Position numbers and translations under genes: made by a program. From an uncultured bacterium (GTDB taxonomy: Bacteria > Cyanobacteriota > Vampirovibrionia > Gastranaerophilales > Gastranaerophilaceae): a DNA stretch of 64,000 nt. Numbering within the stretch: position 1 is the stretch's first letter; every line of letters starts with the position of its first letter. Below, in pieces: positions 17,649-26,045 of the stretch. The stretch is taken from contig CADCKD010000003.1 in NCBI GenBank assembly GCA_902801985.1, forward strand, positions 1-64,000, written 5' to 3'. The notes under the pieces were generated by a model that was given only the letters and a program-made list of their open reading frames with translations, was not told the origin of the DNA and searched no databases.

Positions 17649-18728
17649 ATGACAGAAAATATAAATAAGCATTTTTACAATATAGATTTTTTCAGAGTAT
17701 TTTTAATACTTGCGATAGTTCTGTTTCACAATAGAATTCATTTGAGTTATCTTAACTCTGATTTATACTCTTTTCTATATAATGCTTTTGGAAACGGCAG
17801 GAATGCTGTGGATGCATTTTTTGTTATTTCAGGTTTTTTCCTTATATTAACTTTTAAACCGGCACTATCTATTATCAATTTTATTAAGAAAAAATATATC
17901 AGACTCTCTCCTGTAATTGCGTTTTCCGTACTGCTTTGCACTTTAAGTTGGGCTATGGGTGCTACTGATTTTAAACTAATTCCTAATATTACTACTATAT
18001 TTTTATTAAACAGTTTTGGCAGATTTTGGTGCATCGGTTCAAATGTTGTATTATGGTATACTTCTGCCTTATTTTTTGGGCTGTTTGTTTTTTACTGCAT
18101 AAACAAATTTGTTGCGAAAAAATACATTTTTTCTGTTATTTTCTCAATTACATTCTTAAGCATATTATTACTTCAAATATTAAGGCACGGGGACTACGGC
18201 GGATACGATATTGTATTTTATCATATAATTTCAGTCAGCACACTACGTGCCTTTGCAGGGATAGGAACAGGGAGTTTAATTGCTTTGAGCTACAATAATA
18301 TATTAAAAATATCTGATACTTTCGGAGAAAAAATATTTTCAATTTTGGAAATTTTATGTTTCGGATTTATATTTTGGTGGATGTTCTGCGTACATAATTT
18401 TGTAAATCATTTTTATTTTCTGCTTATTTTCTCTATCTTATTTATATGTTTTTTGATTAAAAAAGGTATCTTGTCTACATATACAGATAAACCAATTTGG
18501 GCAAAATTAGGGAAATATACTTATTCAATATTTGTAACTCATTACATTATAATAAGAATACTTTATATGAAATTATGGAAAAATAACACTGAATTTGTAC
18601 AAGCTTATCCTTATATTCCAATATTTATAAATCTTTTTGCGGTACTACTCCTCGGTATCGTCACATATCATTGCATAGAAAAGCCTTGCACAAATATGTT
18701 ATCAAAAATAAAAAAGGAGAATAGCTAA
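17649..18728 (+). CDS. Acyltransferase family 3 (OafA-type) membrane protein
   Basis: The 359-residue protein has about ten hydrophobic segments. It starts with YNIDFFRVFLILAIVLFHNRIH, then NAVDAFFVISGFFL, the hallmark of acyltransferase-3 proteins with the histidine in the first helix. These enzymes O-acylate (often O-acetylate) surface glycans at the inner membrane. I place the start at ATG 17649, behind AAAGGTCC. An in-frame ATG at 17622 overlaps the previous gene. Position in the operon supports decoration of the polymer made by the neighbours. Confidence 0.8.
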   Translation: MTENINKHFYNIDFFRVFLILAIVLFHNRIHLSYLNSDLYSFLYNAFGNGRNAVDAFFVISGFFLILTFKPALSIINFIKKKYIRLSPVIAFSVLLCTLSWAMGATDFKLIPNITTIFLLNSFGRFWCIGSNVVLWYTSALFFGLFVFYCINKFVAKKYIFSVIFSITFLSILLLQILRHGDYGGYDIVFYHIISVSTLRAFAGIGTGSLIALSYNNILKISDTFGEKIFSILEILCFGFIFWWMFCVHNFVNHFYFLLIFSILFICFLIKKGILSTYTDKPIWAKLGKYTYSIFVTHYIIIRILYMKLWKNNTEFVQAYPYIPIFINLFAVLLLGIVTYHCIEKPCTNMLSKIKKENS

Positions 18729-19346
18729 ATGGACTTTAATTTTTTGTATAGATTATGCAACAGAGAAGATTTTTGCAGTTATATATTGAATAAATTGGCC
18801 AAAATTGGGACCTGTTATATTTTTAACAAGCAAGAACGAAGAAAGAAACGAAACATATTATATGATAAATTGAGAACTCAATTGTACGGTTATCAGGTTT
18901 TTAGAACAGCAAAAGAAATCGGAGAAGGTTTTTGGTGCGGCGGATTCTCAACAGTGAATAAGAATACCGTTTTAAAGAATAATGTTTGTTTTAATGGAAT
19001 GAGAATAATGGGTAATGGCAATGTAACAATCGGCCAATATTTTCACTCCGGAGTTGAGGTATTAATGATTACTCAAAATCACAATTATGATAAAGGGGAA
19101 GCAATACCTTACGATGATACATATATCTATAAAGACATAGAAATTGGCGATTTTGTATGGTTGGGTTCCAGAGTAATGATATTACCTGGGACAAAAATTG
19201 GAGAAGGTGCTATTATACAAGGGGGCTCTGTGGTACACGGAGAAATTCCGCCATACGCAATAGCAGGCGGTAACCCCGCAAAAGTATTTAAATACAGGAA
19301 TATAGAACATTTTGAAAAATTAAAAGCAGAAAAGAAATTCCATTAA
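18729..19346 (+). CDS. Left-handed beta-helix (hexapeptide) acetyltransferase
   Basis: The 205-residue protein has a helical N-terminus followed from about residue 80 by hexapeptide-repeat turns. QNHNYDKG with the likely catalytic His118, a YKDIEIGDFVWLG turn, and the C-terminal IPPYAIAGGNPAKVFKYR cap are typical of WcaF/CatB-like O-acetyltransferases using acetyl-CoA. Its ATG abuts the upstream stop. With the acyltransferase before it, two separate O-acyl modifications of the glycan are plausible. Substrate not determinable. Confidence 0.82.
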   Translation: MDFNFLYRLCNREDFCSYILNKLAKIGTCYIFNKQERRKKRNILYDKLRTQLYGYQVFRTAKEIGEGFWCGGFSTVNKNTVLKNNVCFNGMRIMGNGNVTIGQYFHSGVEVLMITQNHNYDKGEAIPYDDTYIYKDIEIGDFVWLGSRVMILPGTKIGEGAIIQGGSVVHGEIPPYAIAGGNPAKVFKYRNIEHFEKLKAEKKFH

Positions 19347-19365
19347 TAAAAATCACGAAAATTAT

Positions 19366-19968
19366 ATGAAAAAAATTGTTTGTTACGGAGATTCAAATAC
19401 ATTCGGATTTAATCCTAAAGAGGGTACAAGATATGACGAAAATACCCGCTGGACCTCTATATTGCAAAAAGAACTCAAAGGTGAATATCAAGTCATAAAT
19501 GAAGGAATGTGCGACCGAACAGGATTTGTTGATAACCCGAATGGTGTTTTATTTTCCGGTTCAAAACATTTCCCTGAATTTTTATCGCAATACGAAAATA
19601 TAGATATTTTGATTCTTTGGATTGGTACAAACGATTTGATGTACCAATATAATATTAGTTCTGAAACTATTGCAATTGGATTGGAAAATTTAATCAAATT
19701 ATCGCAAACAAAAGCACAAAAAATTATTATCATCCCGCCGGTAATATTACATGAGAATATACTAAAAGGATACTTTGGGGACAGATTTGACAAAATAAGT
19801 ATCAAAAAATCTGAAGAAGCAAGAATAATATATGAAAAACTTGCTCAAATGTATCATTGTAAATTCTTTAATGTAAATAAATTTGTAAAACCATCTGATA
19901 TTGACGGCTTACATTATGACAAAAACTCACATAAAATTATTGCAGAGAAATTAACTTCTCTTATCTGA
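19366..19968 (+). CDS. SGNH/GDSL-family hydrolase
   Basis: The 200-residue protein carries the four SGNH blocks: CYGDSNTFG with nucleophile Ser10, a glycine in the INEGMCD segment near 47, GTND (87-90) with Asn89, and DIDGLHYD with Asp180 and His183. Such enzymes remove O-acyl groups from sugars or lipids. No signal peptide is visible. At the 3' end of a glycan operon with two acyltransferases, an esterase acting on acylated intermediates is reasonable. It overlaps the convergent AsmA-like gene by 8 bp. No clear ribosome site is seen. Confidence 0.82.
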   Translation: MKKIVCYGDSNTFGFNPKEGTRYDENTRWTSILQKELKGEYQVINEGMCDRTGFVDNPNGVLFSGSKHFPEFLSQYENIDILILWIGTNDLMYQYNISSETIAIGLENLIKLSQTKAQKIIIIPPVILHENILKGYFGDRFDKISIKKSEEARIIYEKLAQMYHCKFFNVNKFVKPSDIDGLHYDKNSHKIIAEKLTSLI

Positions 19969-21221
19969 TTTCTTTTAAAATCAAGTTTGTTTTATTATTG
20001 TTAATATTACCGCTTAACTGAATTCTGTAGTATCTTGATTTCTTTTCATCAGCATTAATTTTTGGTATTTGTGCCAACTTTGTTTTATATAATTCTTTTG
20101 TTTTTTCCGGTCTAAAGACGACTTTCAAAATCAGACTAACAGGAATTCCAAATATACGTATCCCTTTCGGAGCTTCTTTACTATAATGCCAAAACAGTTG
20201 TAAATCTGCATACTGTTTTTCCATATCATAATTACCTTCTAAGAATACTGCTGATAATTCATGCCAAGTTGTCATTTTTATATTTTTTATCTCTGCATTA
20301 TGAACATCAAATGTCCCTTTTATATCATCTTTCATAAGATCTTTTTGAGTCAAATCGAAGTTTGTTATTTGTGATAATTTGTATTTTGAATTTTTCATTA
20401 TAAATTCTTTATCACCAAGTTTTGGCAAAAATCCTTCTTTCACTTCAAACATACAATGAGCATCCAAAAATCTAAACATATCTTTTGCCTTAAGATCAAC
20501 TTTCGCGTTAGCAATACCTTCTATTTGATCTTTAAGATTAAGCGTCATCTCGGCTGCCTTATTGGAATTAATATTGAATGCTTCAAATGCAACTTGTGAA
20601 GTATTTTTAGCAAAATTATAAATCCCGTTTGCACGAATAATTCCATCAGCAAAATTTAAATCATCCATTTTGAAATCAAATATATTATTTTTCATACTGC
20701 CAAGCAGTTTTACATTTTTAAGTATAAATTTATCTCTTATGATTTCGTTAACCACTATTTCCCAATTCTTAATCGTAAGATCAACATTTTGTACTTTTTT
20801 TGTTATATCTTCAGGATTTAGTTTTATTTTTGGCTTGTTAGTATTCGAAGTTGTATCAAAAACTAATTTATCTAAAAACAGCTTCATATCATAAATTAAT
20901 GTTTCGCCAAAAATATTATTCTTTGTATCCAATTCTGCGGAATATTTTTCGCCTTTGAATAAACCATTTGATTTTACATTTAATATACCATTTTCAGATT
21001 CAATGTGAGCTTGTTCAATATCAAATGCTCCATGTTTTGCTTTTATAATGTCAAAAGTCCCCAAAACCCGGTTGTTTTTAAAATCGTATTTTAAATCACC
21101 CTTAAACTCCCCACCTTTTACTTTTTCACCAAAAGAGCCCGTAACAGAGATTGGTGCATAACCGTTTGTGTGAACGGTTACAAATTGAGGGATAAATTTA
21201 TCCGGGTCATTTTTATCTATA
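19961..21221 (-). pseudogene. AsmA-like protein, C-terminal part (split by frameshift)
   Basis: The frame is open from the A7 tract at 21222-21228 to the stop at 19961, with no credible start codon of its own (the first candidate is a bare TTG at 21064). Restoring one A in the tract joins it to the upstream 446 residues without a stop. The sequence is rich in short alternating beta stretches. It ends with FWHYSKEAPKGIRIFGIPVSLILKVVF-like residues, the usual C-terminal region of AsmA/DUF3971 proteins. Combined length would be about 865 residues. Confidence 0.65.
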
Positions 21222-22557
21222 TTTTTTTGAACAAACCATCACCTGATATAATGACATTCTCTTTATTAGAGCTCAGGTAAGAGTATCTATACTCTCTTAG
21301 ATATAAGTCGTTATTATCTTTAAAAGTATTACCGTGTATTAGTCTTTTATAATCTCTTAACCCCAAGTAAAAAGAATTATATATTAAATCACTATTTGCC
21401 GGAATATCAACGTCGTAGTATACATCAGGTTTTCTGTTTTTTATTTTGTAGACTAAGCCAACATTAACCGAGTTAAGAACTGTGAGGTTCGGAACGTAAT
21501 CAAATTTTTTAGTCATTACCGTTTTCATTGTCCCAATAACTTCTTTTTTTTGCGGGTTTAATAAATCGGTAATATTAAGAGTGTGAATAACTTTTTCTTT
21601 TCCTAAGATGCCTTGGGCAACCGAGTTGACTTTTTGTTCGCTGAAATTGAAAACGGCTTCTTTAAAATATATAGGAATATCAAACCATACTGCATTTGCG
21701 CTCAAATTATTCCCTATGCATTTACCAAATATACCATTTTTATCAATTTTTAAATCAACATTAGCAGTACCATTGAAGTTTTTAAAATTTTCAATAAACT
21801 TTTTAGAAGGATCTTGAGATTTCTGCAAATGTAATACAACCGGCATAATTTCCGAAACGGGGAGCTTTTCTCCTTTTAATGTAAAGTCATAAGTATTATC
21901 TTTGTTAATCAAATAACCGTCCAAATATAAATAAGAATTCCCTAATTTTATTTCAAATTTATTTGCTTTAAGATTATTCTCTATAATCTGTAACGAGCCG
22001 GAATAACCTAATTTTAAATTTTCTTTTAAAAGAGGAGTTTGAATATCCGCTTTTAAGTGTATATTGTTATCTTTCTCGGTATCTATGTCTTTTGCAAAGA
22101 CACTTATAATATTCGATTTATAAGTTATCTTTTTAATGTGAATTTCAGCAGCCGCCTTACCAAGTTTGAATTTATTTTTTTGCTTTTTTTGCGGTTTTAT
22201 TTTTAATTGTTTCAATGCCTCACCATCAACATATATATTATTTGCATTGATTAATGTCATACGATTTTCTAATAATTTATAACTAAGAGATAGCTTTTGA
22301 ACATCCACAACAGAAACATTATTATTTTTGGCAGCCAGATTATCAACATTTAAAATAGCCACAAGCATAGGAGAGATTTTTAAATTCAATCCCATTATAT
22401 TGGTTTCTATATCTGTTTTATTGTGAATAAATGATTGGAGTTTACTTATTGTAATTTTATTATTTACGATTTGCGGCAATAGGTAAACAACTCCCAAATA
22501 AAGAGCTATTACGAAAAACAATAAAATTCCAAAAACTATGTTTAAAATCTTTTTCAT
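21217..22557 (-). CDS. AsmA-like envelope protein, N-terminal part of a split gene
   Basis: 446 residues with a single N-terminal transmembrane helix (about 5-28) and a long periplasmic beta-rich region, typical of the AsmA/TamB/YhdP bridge-like superfamily that handles lipid traffic between inner and outer membranes. It stops at LFKKI directly after an A7 tract. One extra A would continue the protein into the frame ending at 19961. This is the second homopolymer frameshift in the window on the minus strand, so either real decay or a sequencing indel is possible. The gene is transcribed away from the permease at 22662. Confidence 0.7.
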   Translation of the reverse strand: MKKILNIVFGILLFFVIALYLGVVYLLPQIVNNKITISKLQSFIHNKTDIETNIMGLNLKISPMLVAILNVDNLAAKNNNVSVVDVQKLSLSYKLLENRMTLINANNIYVDGEALKQLKIKPQKKQKNKFKLGKAAAEIHIKKITYKSNIISVFAKDIDTEKDNNIHLKADIQTPLLKENLKLGYSGSLQIIENNLKANKFEIKLGNSYLYLDGYLINKDNTYDFTLKGEKLPVSEIMPVVLHLQKSQDPSKKFIENFKNFNGTANVDLKIDKNGIFGKCIGNNLSANAVWFDIPIYFKEAVFNFSEQKVNSVAQGILGKEKVIHTLNITDLLNPQKKEVIGTMKTVMTKKFDYVPNLTVLNSVNVGLVYKIKNRKPDVYYDVDIPANSDLIYNSFYLGLRDYKRLIHGNTFKDNNDLYLREYRYSYLSSNKENVIISGDGLFKKI

Positions 22558-22661
22558 AATAATATATTATTACATAAATAAAAGTTCAAAAATATTATTA
22601 CACGTAATAATTTCATGATACTATATAGTCATTGTTAGAATTAAGAAATAGGAGAATTTAT

Positions 22662-23639
22662 ATGAGTAGCTTGCTGCAAAAAATAAGTAATTCACAAAAC
22701 ATTATATTTTTATTAGGTGTTATCGTTTATACTATTTGTCTTTTTACAATAACAGATATTGCATTGATGTTGTTTGTAACTTATGTAGTAGCTTGTGCTT
22801 TAAATCCGATAGTTGATAAATTAGAAAAGAAATGCAGCAGGAACACTGCAGCTATAATCGTATTTTGCGGATTCGTCGGAGGACTTTTATTGATGTTTCT
22901 GCCGATTATAATTATTGGGGGGCAGGAACTGGCACATCTTGCGGCTCAATATCCTCAATATGTTGATAAAGTAAAAGATTTTGTTATGAATTCACCTGTT
23001 GTTCAAGAGTTTGCGAACTCAGGCGGCTTAATTTCTTCAATAACAAGTATCTCTAAAGGTGGAATATATTTGTTTGTTTCATTAATTTTTACATATTTCT
23101 TAATTGTAGATAGAGATAAAATTTTAAATGCGATAGTAAGATTTTTCCCTAAAGCATCCCGAGAAAGAGTTAGAGAAATATGGGATCTTTCAGAGCAAAA
23201 ACTTAGCAGGTTTGTATCAGGTCAATTCATTGCATCAGCGAGTGTTGGTTTAATTATGATTATTGGCCTTTTAGCTTTAAGGGTAGATTCAGCCGTTATA
23301 TTGGGATGTATTTCTGCTGTTTTAGATATCGTTCCGATTGTCGGTCCGGCAATTGCTTTGATTATCTGCTTAGCAGTAGTTTACAAAATGGGTTGGACCG
23401 TGATTATACTAACAGCAGTAATTTTTGCATTCGCCCAATTTGCGGAAAACAATTTTGTAAAACCTTATGTATTTGGTAAATTTATGGATCTTCACCCAAT
23501 AGTTATTTACATATTTCTATTTGTTTGTGCAAAATATTTTGGTGCCGTAGGTGCAATTTTTGCCCCTGCAATAGCCGCAGATGCTTGCGTGTTTATTGAA
23601 GAACTATATTTGAAAAACATGGATGAAGATATAGGGTAA
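22662..23639 (+). CDS. AI-2E family (PerM/YdiK-like) membrane permease
   Basis: The 325-residue protein has about eight transmembrane segments. It shows the family motif layout: YVVACALNPIVDKLE near the N-terminus, a soluble stretch KVKDFVMNSPVVQEF, and the conserved block IPIVGPAIALI-like near 225-245 followed by QFAENNFVKPYVFGK. Members export small molecules or ions, and autoinducer-2 export is shown for only a few. The start is ATG 22662 behind AGGAGA. The TTG-initiated 10-residue extension upstream lacks a ribosome site. Confidence 0.82.
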   Translation: MSSLLQKISNSQNIIFLLGVIVYTICLFTITDIALMLFVTYVVACALNPIVDKLEKKCSRNTAAIIVFCGFVGGLLLMFLPIIIIGGQELAHLAAQYPQYVDKVKDFVMNSPVVQEFANSGGLISSITSISKGGIYLFVSLIFTYFLIVDRDKILNAIVRFFPKASRERVREIWDLSEQKLSRFVSGQFIASASVGLIMIIGLLALRVDSAVILGCISAVLDIVPIVGPAIALIICLAVVYKMGWTVIILTAVIFAFAQFAENNFVKPYVFGKFMDLHPIVIYIFLFVCAKYFGAVGAIFAPAIAADACVFIEELYLKNMDEDIG

Positions 23640-23657
23640 TAAGAGAAAGAAAGGATA

Positions 23658-24707
23658 ATGATGAAAAAGTTTTTTAAATTATTTGTTTTAGTATTGCTGG
23701 TAACTTTCGCGAATTCCGGTATTGCTTCAGCTGAAATTACAAAGAATTTTTATGGATATCAAGTTAAAAATATCAACATAAGAGAACTTGTATTAGAAAT
23801 CAATAATGCTATTGATGCGTATCAAGGGGATGACAAATTCAAACCTGTAGAAAATGTTAGCAATGCCTATATATATTCTGATTCTAACTGCAGCTACTTT
23901 GTAAAACTATATCCATCAAACCAAAACACTAATATTTATGTTGTATCAAATGAAAAATATGATGTTGAAAAAAATGAATTGACAGATTTTTTAACATATT
24001 ACGGATATAAATTTGCAAAGCTTGAAGATGATGCAGCATTAAAAGAATACAAATTTGATTTCTATGCATTGGCAAGAAAACAACAATTAGGAAATTTTTA
24101 TATTTCTCCCGATTTAGTTAAACCCCTAAAAACAGGGATGAAAGCAATTAATAATAAAATGGCAAAAGACAATAAAAAAACATCAGTATTCCCATATACT
24201 CCGGATACGGAACCAATTGATTTGGATTGTGTGGATACTACAAGTTATTATGATGAAAATGCAAAAATTTCTATTATACAAAAAGAATATCGACTAAAAC
24301 AAAAAGAAAATAAATATGTACACGCATACGAATATATTTTGACAAATAAAAATAACTCAAATGCTACGGTTACTGCTACAAGTGAACGACTTGCAGCTCT
24401 AAAAGATGTTACGACAGAATCATTTGTTGACTTAGACAGACTTGATATGATTGATACCGTAGGAACTTTCCCTCCGGTACTAATTATGACTGCAGGCACA
24501 TCAGCTTTATTAAGTGTTCCTAACTGGGTAAGATTGGCTAAAATCACGGCAGAATCAAAAAGATTTTCAAACGCTTTGCCTGAAAATTACGAACTTAAAC
24601 AACAGGCTGATATGAGAATTTTGGTTTTAAAATACAAAGATGACCCAAAACCTCTTAATTTCAATATAAAATTCGCAAACGGCGATGAACATAACATCAC
24701 GTTCTAA
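23658..24707 (+). CDS. Secreted hypothetical protein
   Basis: 349 residues with a Sec signal peptide (about 1-26, ending IASA). The mature part is a mix of short strands and helices with no recognisable catalytic motif. A hydrophobic VLIMTAGTSALLSVPNWV segment lies near 275-290 and may be a membrane-associated helix. AAAGGA lies before the double ATG at 23658/23661. The gene sits 18 nt after the permease and is followed by an intrinsic terminator, so the two probably form a transcription unit. Family not recognised. Confidence 0.7.
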   Translation: MMKKFFKLFVLVLLVTFANSGIASAEITKNFYGYQVKNINIRELVLEINNAIDAYQGDDKFKPVENVSNAYIYSDSNCSYFVKLYPSNQNTNIYVVSNEKYDVEKNELTDFLTYYGYKFAKLEDDAALKEYKFDFYALARKQQLGNFYISPDLVKPLKTGMKAINNKMAKDNKKTSVFPYTPDTEPIDLDCVDTTSYYDENAKISIIQKEYRLKQKENKYVHAYEYILTNKNNSNATVTATSERLAALKDVTTESFVDLDRLDMIDTVGTFPPVLIMTAGTSALLSVPNWVRLAKITAESKRFSNALPENYELKQQADMRILVLKYKDDPKPLNFNIKFANGDEHNITF

Positions 24708-24729
24708 TAAAATTTGGTGAAATACAAAA

Positions 24730-24762
24730 GAGGATGTCCACGATACGTGAACATCCTTTTTT
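24730..24762 (+). terminator. Intrinsic terminator
   Basis: AGGATGT (24731-24737) pairs with ACATCCT (24751-24757), with further CAC/GTG pairing inside, followed by a run of six T including the stem end. It closes the 22662-24707 unit. Confidence 0.8.
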
Positions 24763-24837
24763 CAAACATTGTTTCAAACAATAATTTGTTGTATTATATT
24801 ATTCAGGCTAAGTATTTAATATAAAGGATAAAATAGT

Positions 24838-25251
24838 ATGAATAAAACAATAAAATTGGTTGTTGTAACACTTGTAATGATTTTATGCACAACAATTTCA
24901 GCATATTCAGCAGAAAAAAACATATTATTAAAAACAACCTCGACCTGGGATAATGCAAAATATAAAAAATTGAAAATTAAAAAACCTGAAGTTTCGGTAT
25001 TAAAAATTATCATAAATATTAATGAAGAATTACCTATGCATAAACATGATTTAGTTAATATTGCTTATGTAAAAAAGGGAACTTTAACGGTCATTACAGA
25101 TGATAATAAAGAAATAACACTCCACGAAGGAGAGGTTTTGCCGGAATTAGTCGGGAAATATCATTATGGGAAAAATACAGGAAATGAGCCGGTTGAGCTT
25201 ATTGTTTTCTATATCGGAGAAAAAGGAACTCCGCTATCGGTTAACAAATAA
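24838..25251 (+). CDS. Secreted single-domain cupin protein
   Basis: 137 residues with a signal peptide (about 1-24, ending SAYSA). A single cupin barrel follows: motif 1 LPMHKHDLVNIAYVKKG supplies His residues and an acidic position, and motif 2 covers EVLPELVGKYHYGKNTGNEPVELIVFY. The small periplasmic cupin may bind a metal or small ligand. No enzymatic activity can be assigned. AAAGGAT precedes the ATG. It stands alone after the terminator of the upstream unit. Confidence 0.78.
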   Translation: MNKTIKLVVVTLVMILCTTISAYSAEKNILLKTTSTWDNAKYKKLKIKKPEVSVLKIIININEELPMHKHDLVNIAYVKKGTLTVITDDNKEITLHEGEVLPELVGKYHYGKNTGNEPVELIVFYIGEKGTPLSVNK

Positions 25252-25274
25252 TAGAATAACTCATTAGTAGTGAT

Positions 25275-25303
25275 TTTATCAGTTAATAAGTTTATTGTAT
25301 AAT
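25275..25303 (+). promoter_or_regulatory. Promoter of HAD phosphatase gene, leaderless arrangement
   Basis: TATAAT at 25298-25303 lies exactly 6 nt before the ATG at 25310, with only a weak -35 (TTTATC/TTATCA, 16-17 nt spacing) and no Shine-Dalgarno. Confidence 0.55.
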
Positions 25304-25309
25304 TCGTAT

Positions 25310-25930
25310 ATGGAAAAATTTGAAGCAATATACTGTGATTTTGATGGGACGATAACAAAAAAAGATTCCGTTAATGGTTTCTTTGAAATGTATGCTCCAA
25401 AAGAATGGACTCATTCAGAAAAACTTTGGATTGAAGGTAAAATTTCTTCCAGAGAAAATGCACTTACTCAAGTTGGGTTATTAAAAAATATTTCCCAAAA
25501 ACAATTAGATGATTACATAAATTCAATTGAAATTGATGAATATTTCCTTAATTTTGTAGATTATACAAAATCAAAAAATATCAAATTGACAATTTTAAGT
25601 GACGGATTTGATATGTTTATTCAAAATGTTTTTAGACGTTATAATTTGGATATTCCTTACTATGCAAATAAGCTGACATATAAGAATGGTGAATTTAGTA
25701 TTGAATTTCCATACTATAATGAAAACTGCGATAAAAAAGCCGGTATGTGCAAATGCCAAAAGGTTAAAGAAAATAGCTTTTGTTATATAGGTGATGGAAC
25801 AAGTGATTTATGTATTGCATCAAAAGCAGATGTTCTTTTTGCTTCAAAAAATTTACATAAATATTGCGAAAAAAATAATATAAAACATACATATTTTACT
25901 TCTTTTCGTAACATTATAGAAATGTTATAA
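25310..25930 (+). CDS. HAD-superfamily phosphatase (MtnX-like)
   Basis: 206 residues with the four HAD motifs: CDFDGTIT with nucleophile Asp10 and Asp12, LSDGF with Ser97, Lys near 142-143, and IGDGTSD (160-166) for magnesium. Overall plan and length match MtnX/phosphoserine-phosphatase-like enzymes. MtnX acts in methionine salvage, but no other salvage gene is nearby, so the substrate is open. A small Cys cluster (CDKKAGMCKC, 140-149) is unusual. The start at ATG 25310 follows from the -10 box 6 nt upstream. Confidence 0.78.
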   Translation: MEKFEAIYCDFDGTITKKDSVNGFFEMYAPKEWTHSEKLWIEGKISSRENALTQVGLLKNISQKQLDDYINSIEIDEYFLNFVDYTKSKNIKLTILSDGFDMFIQNVFRRYNLDIPYYANKLTYKNGEFSIEFPYYNENCDKKAGMCKCQKVKENSFCYIGDGTSDLCIASKADVLFASKNLHKYCEKNNIKHTYFTSFRNIIEML

Positions 25931-26045
25931 AAGGAGACTGTAAGATATTTCAAAAATTATTTTGTAATAATTATGCAAAAAAATATTTATTTTGTTTTTT
26001 TTTAGCAGTATTATGAATAACAAGTGTAGTTTAAACAAATATTAA

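Noticed and set aside
24248-24547. Long antisense frames inside several genes (for example opposite the 23658-24707 gene)
   Set aside because: They lie wholly within well-supported genes, carry no motifs or ribosome sites, and follow from codon bias in AT-rich coding sequence.
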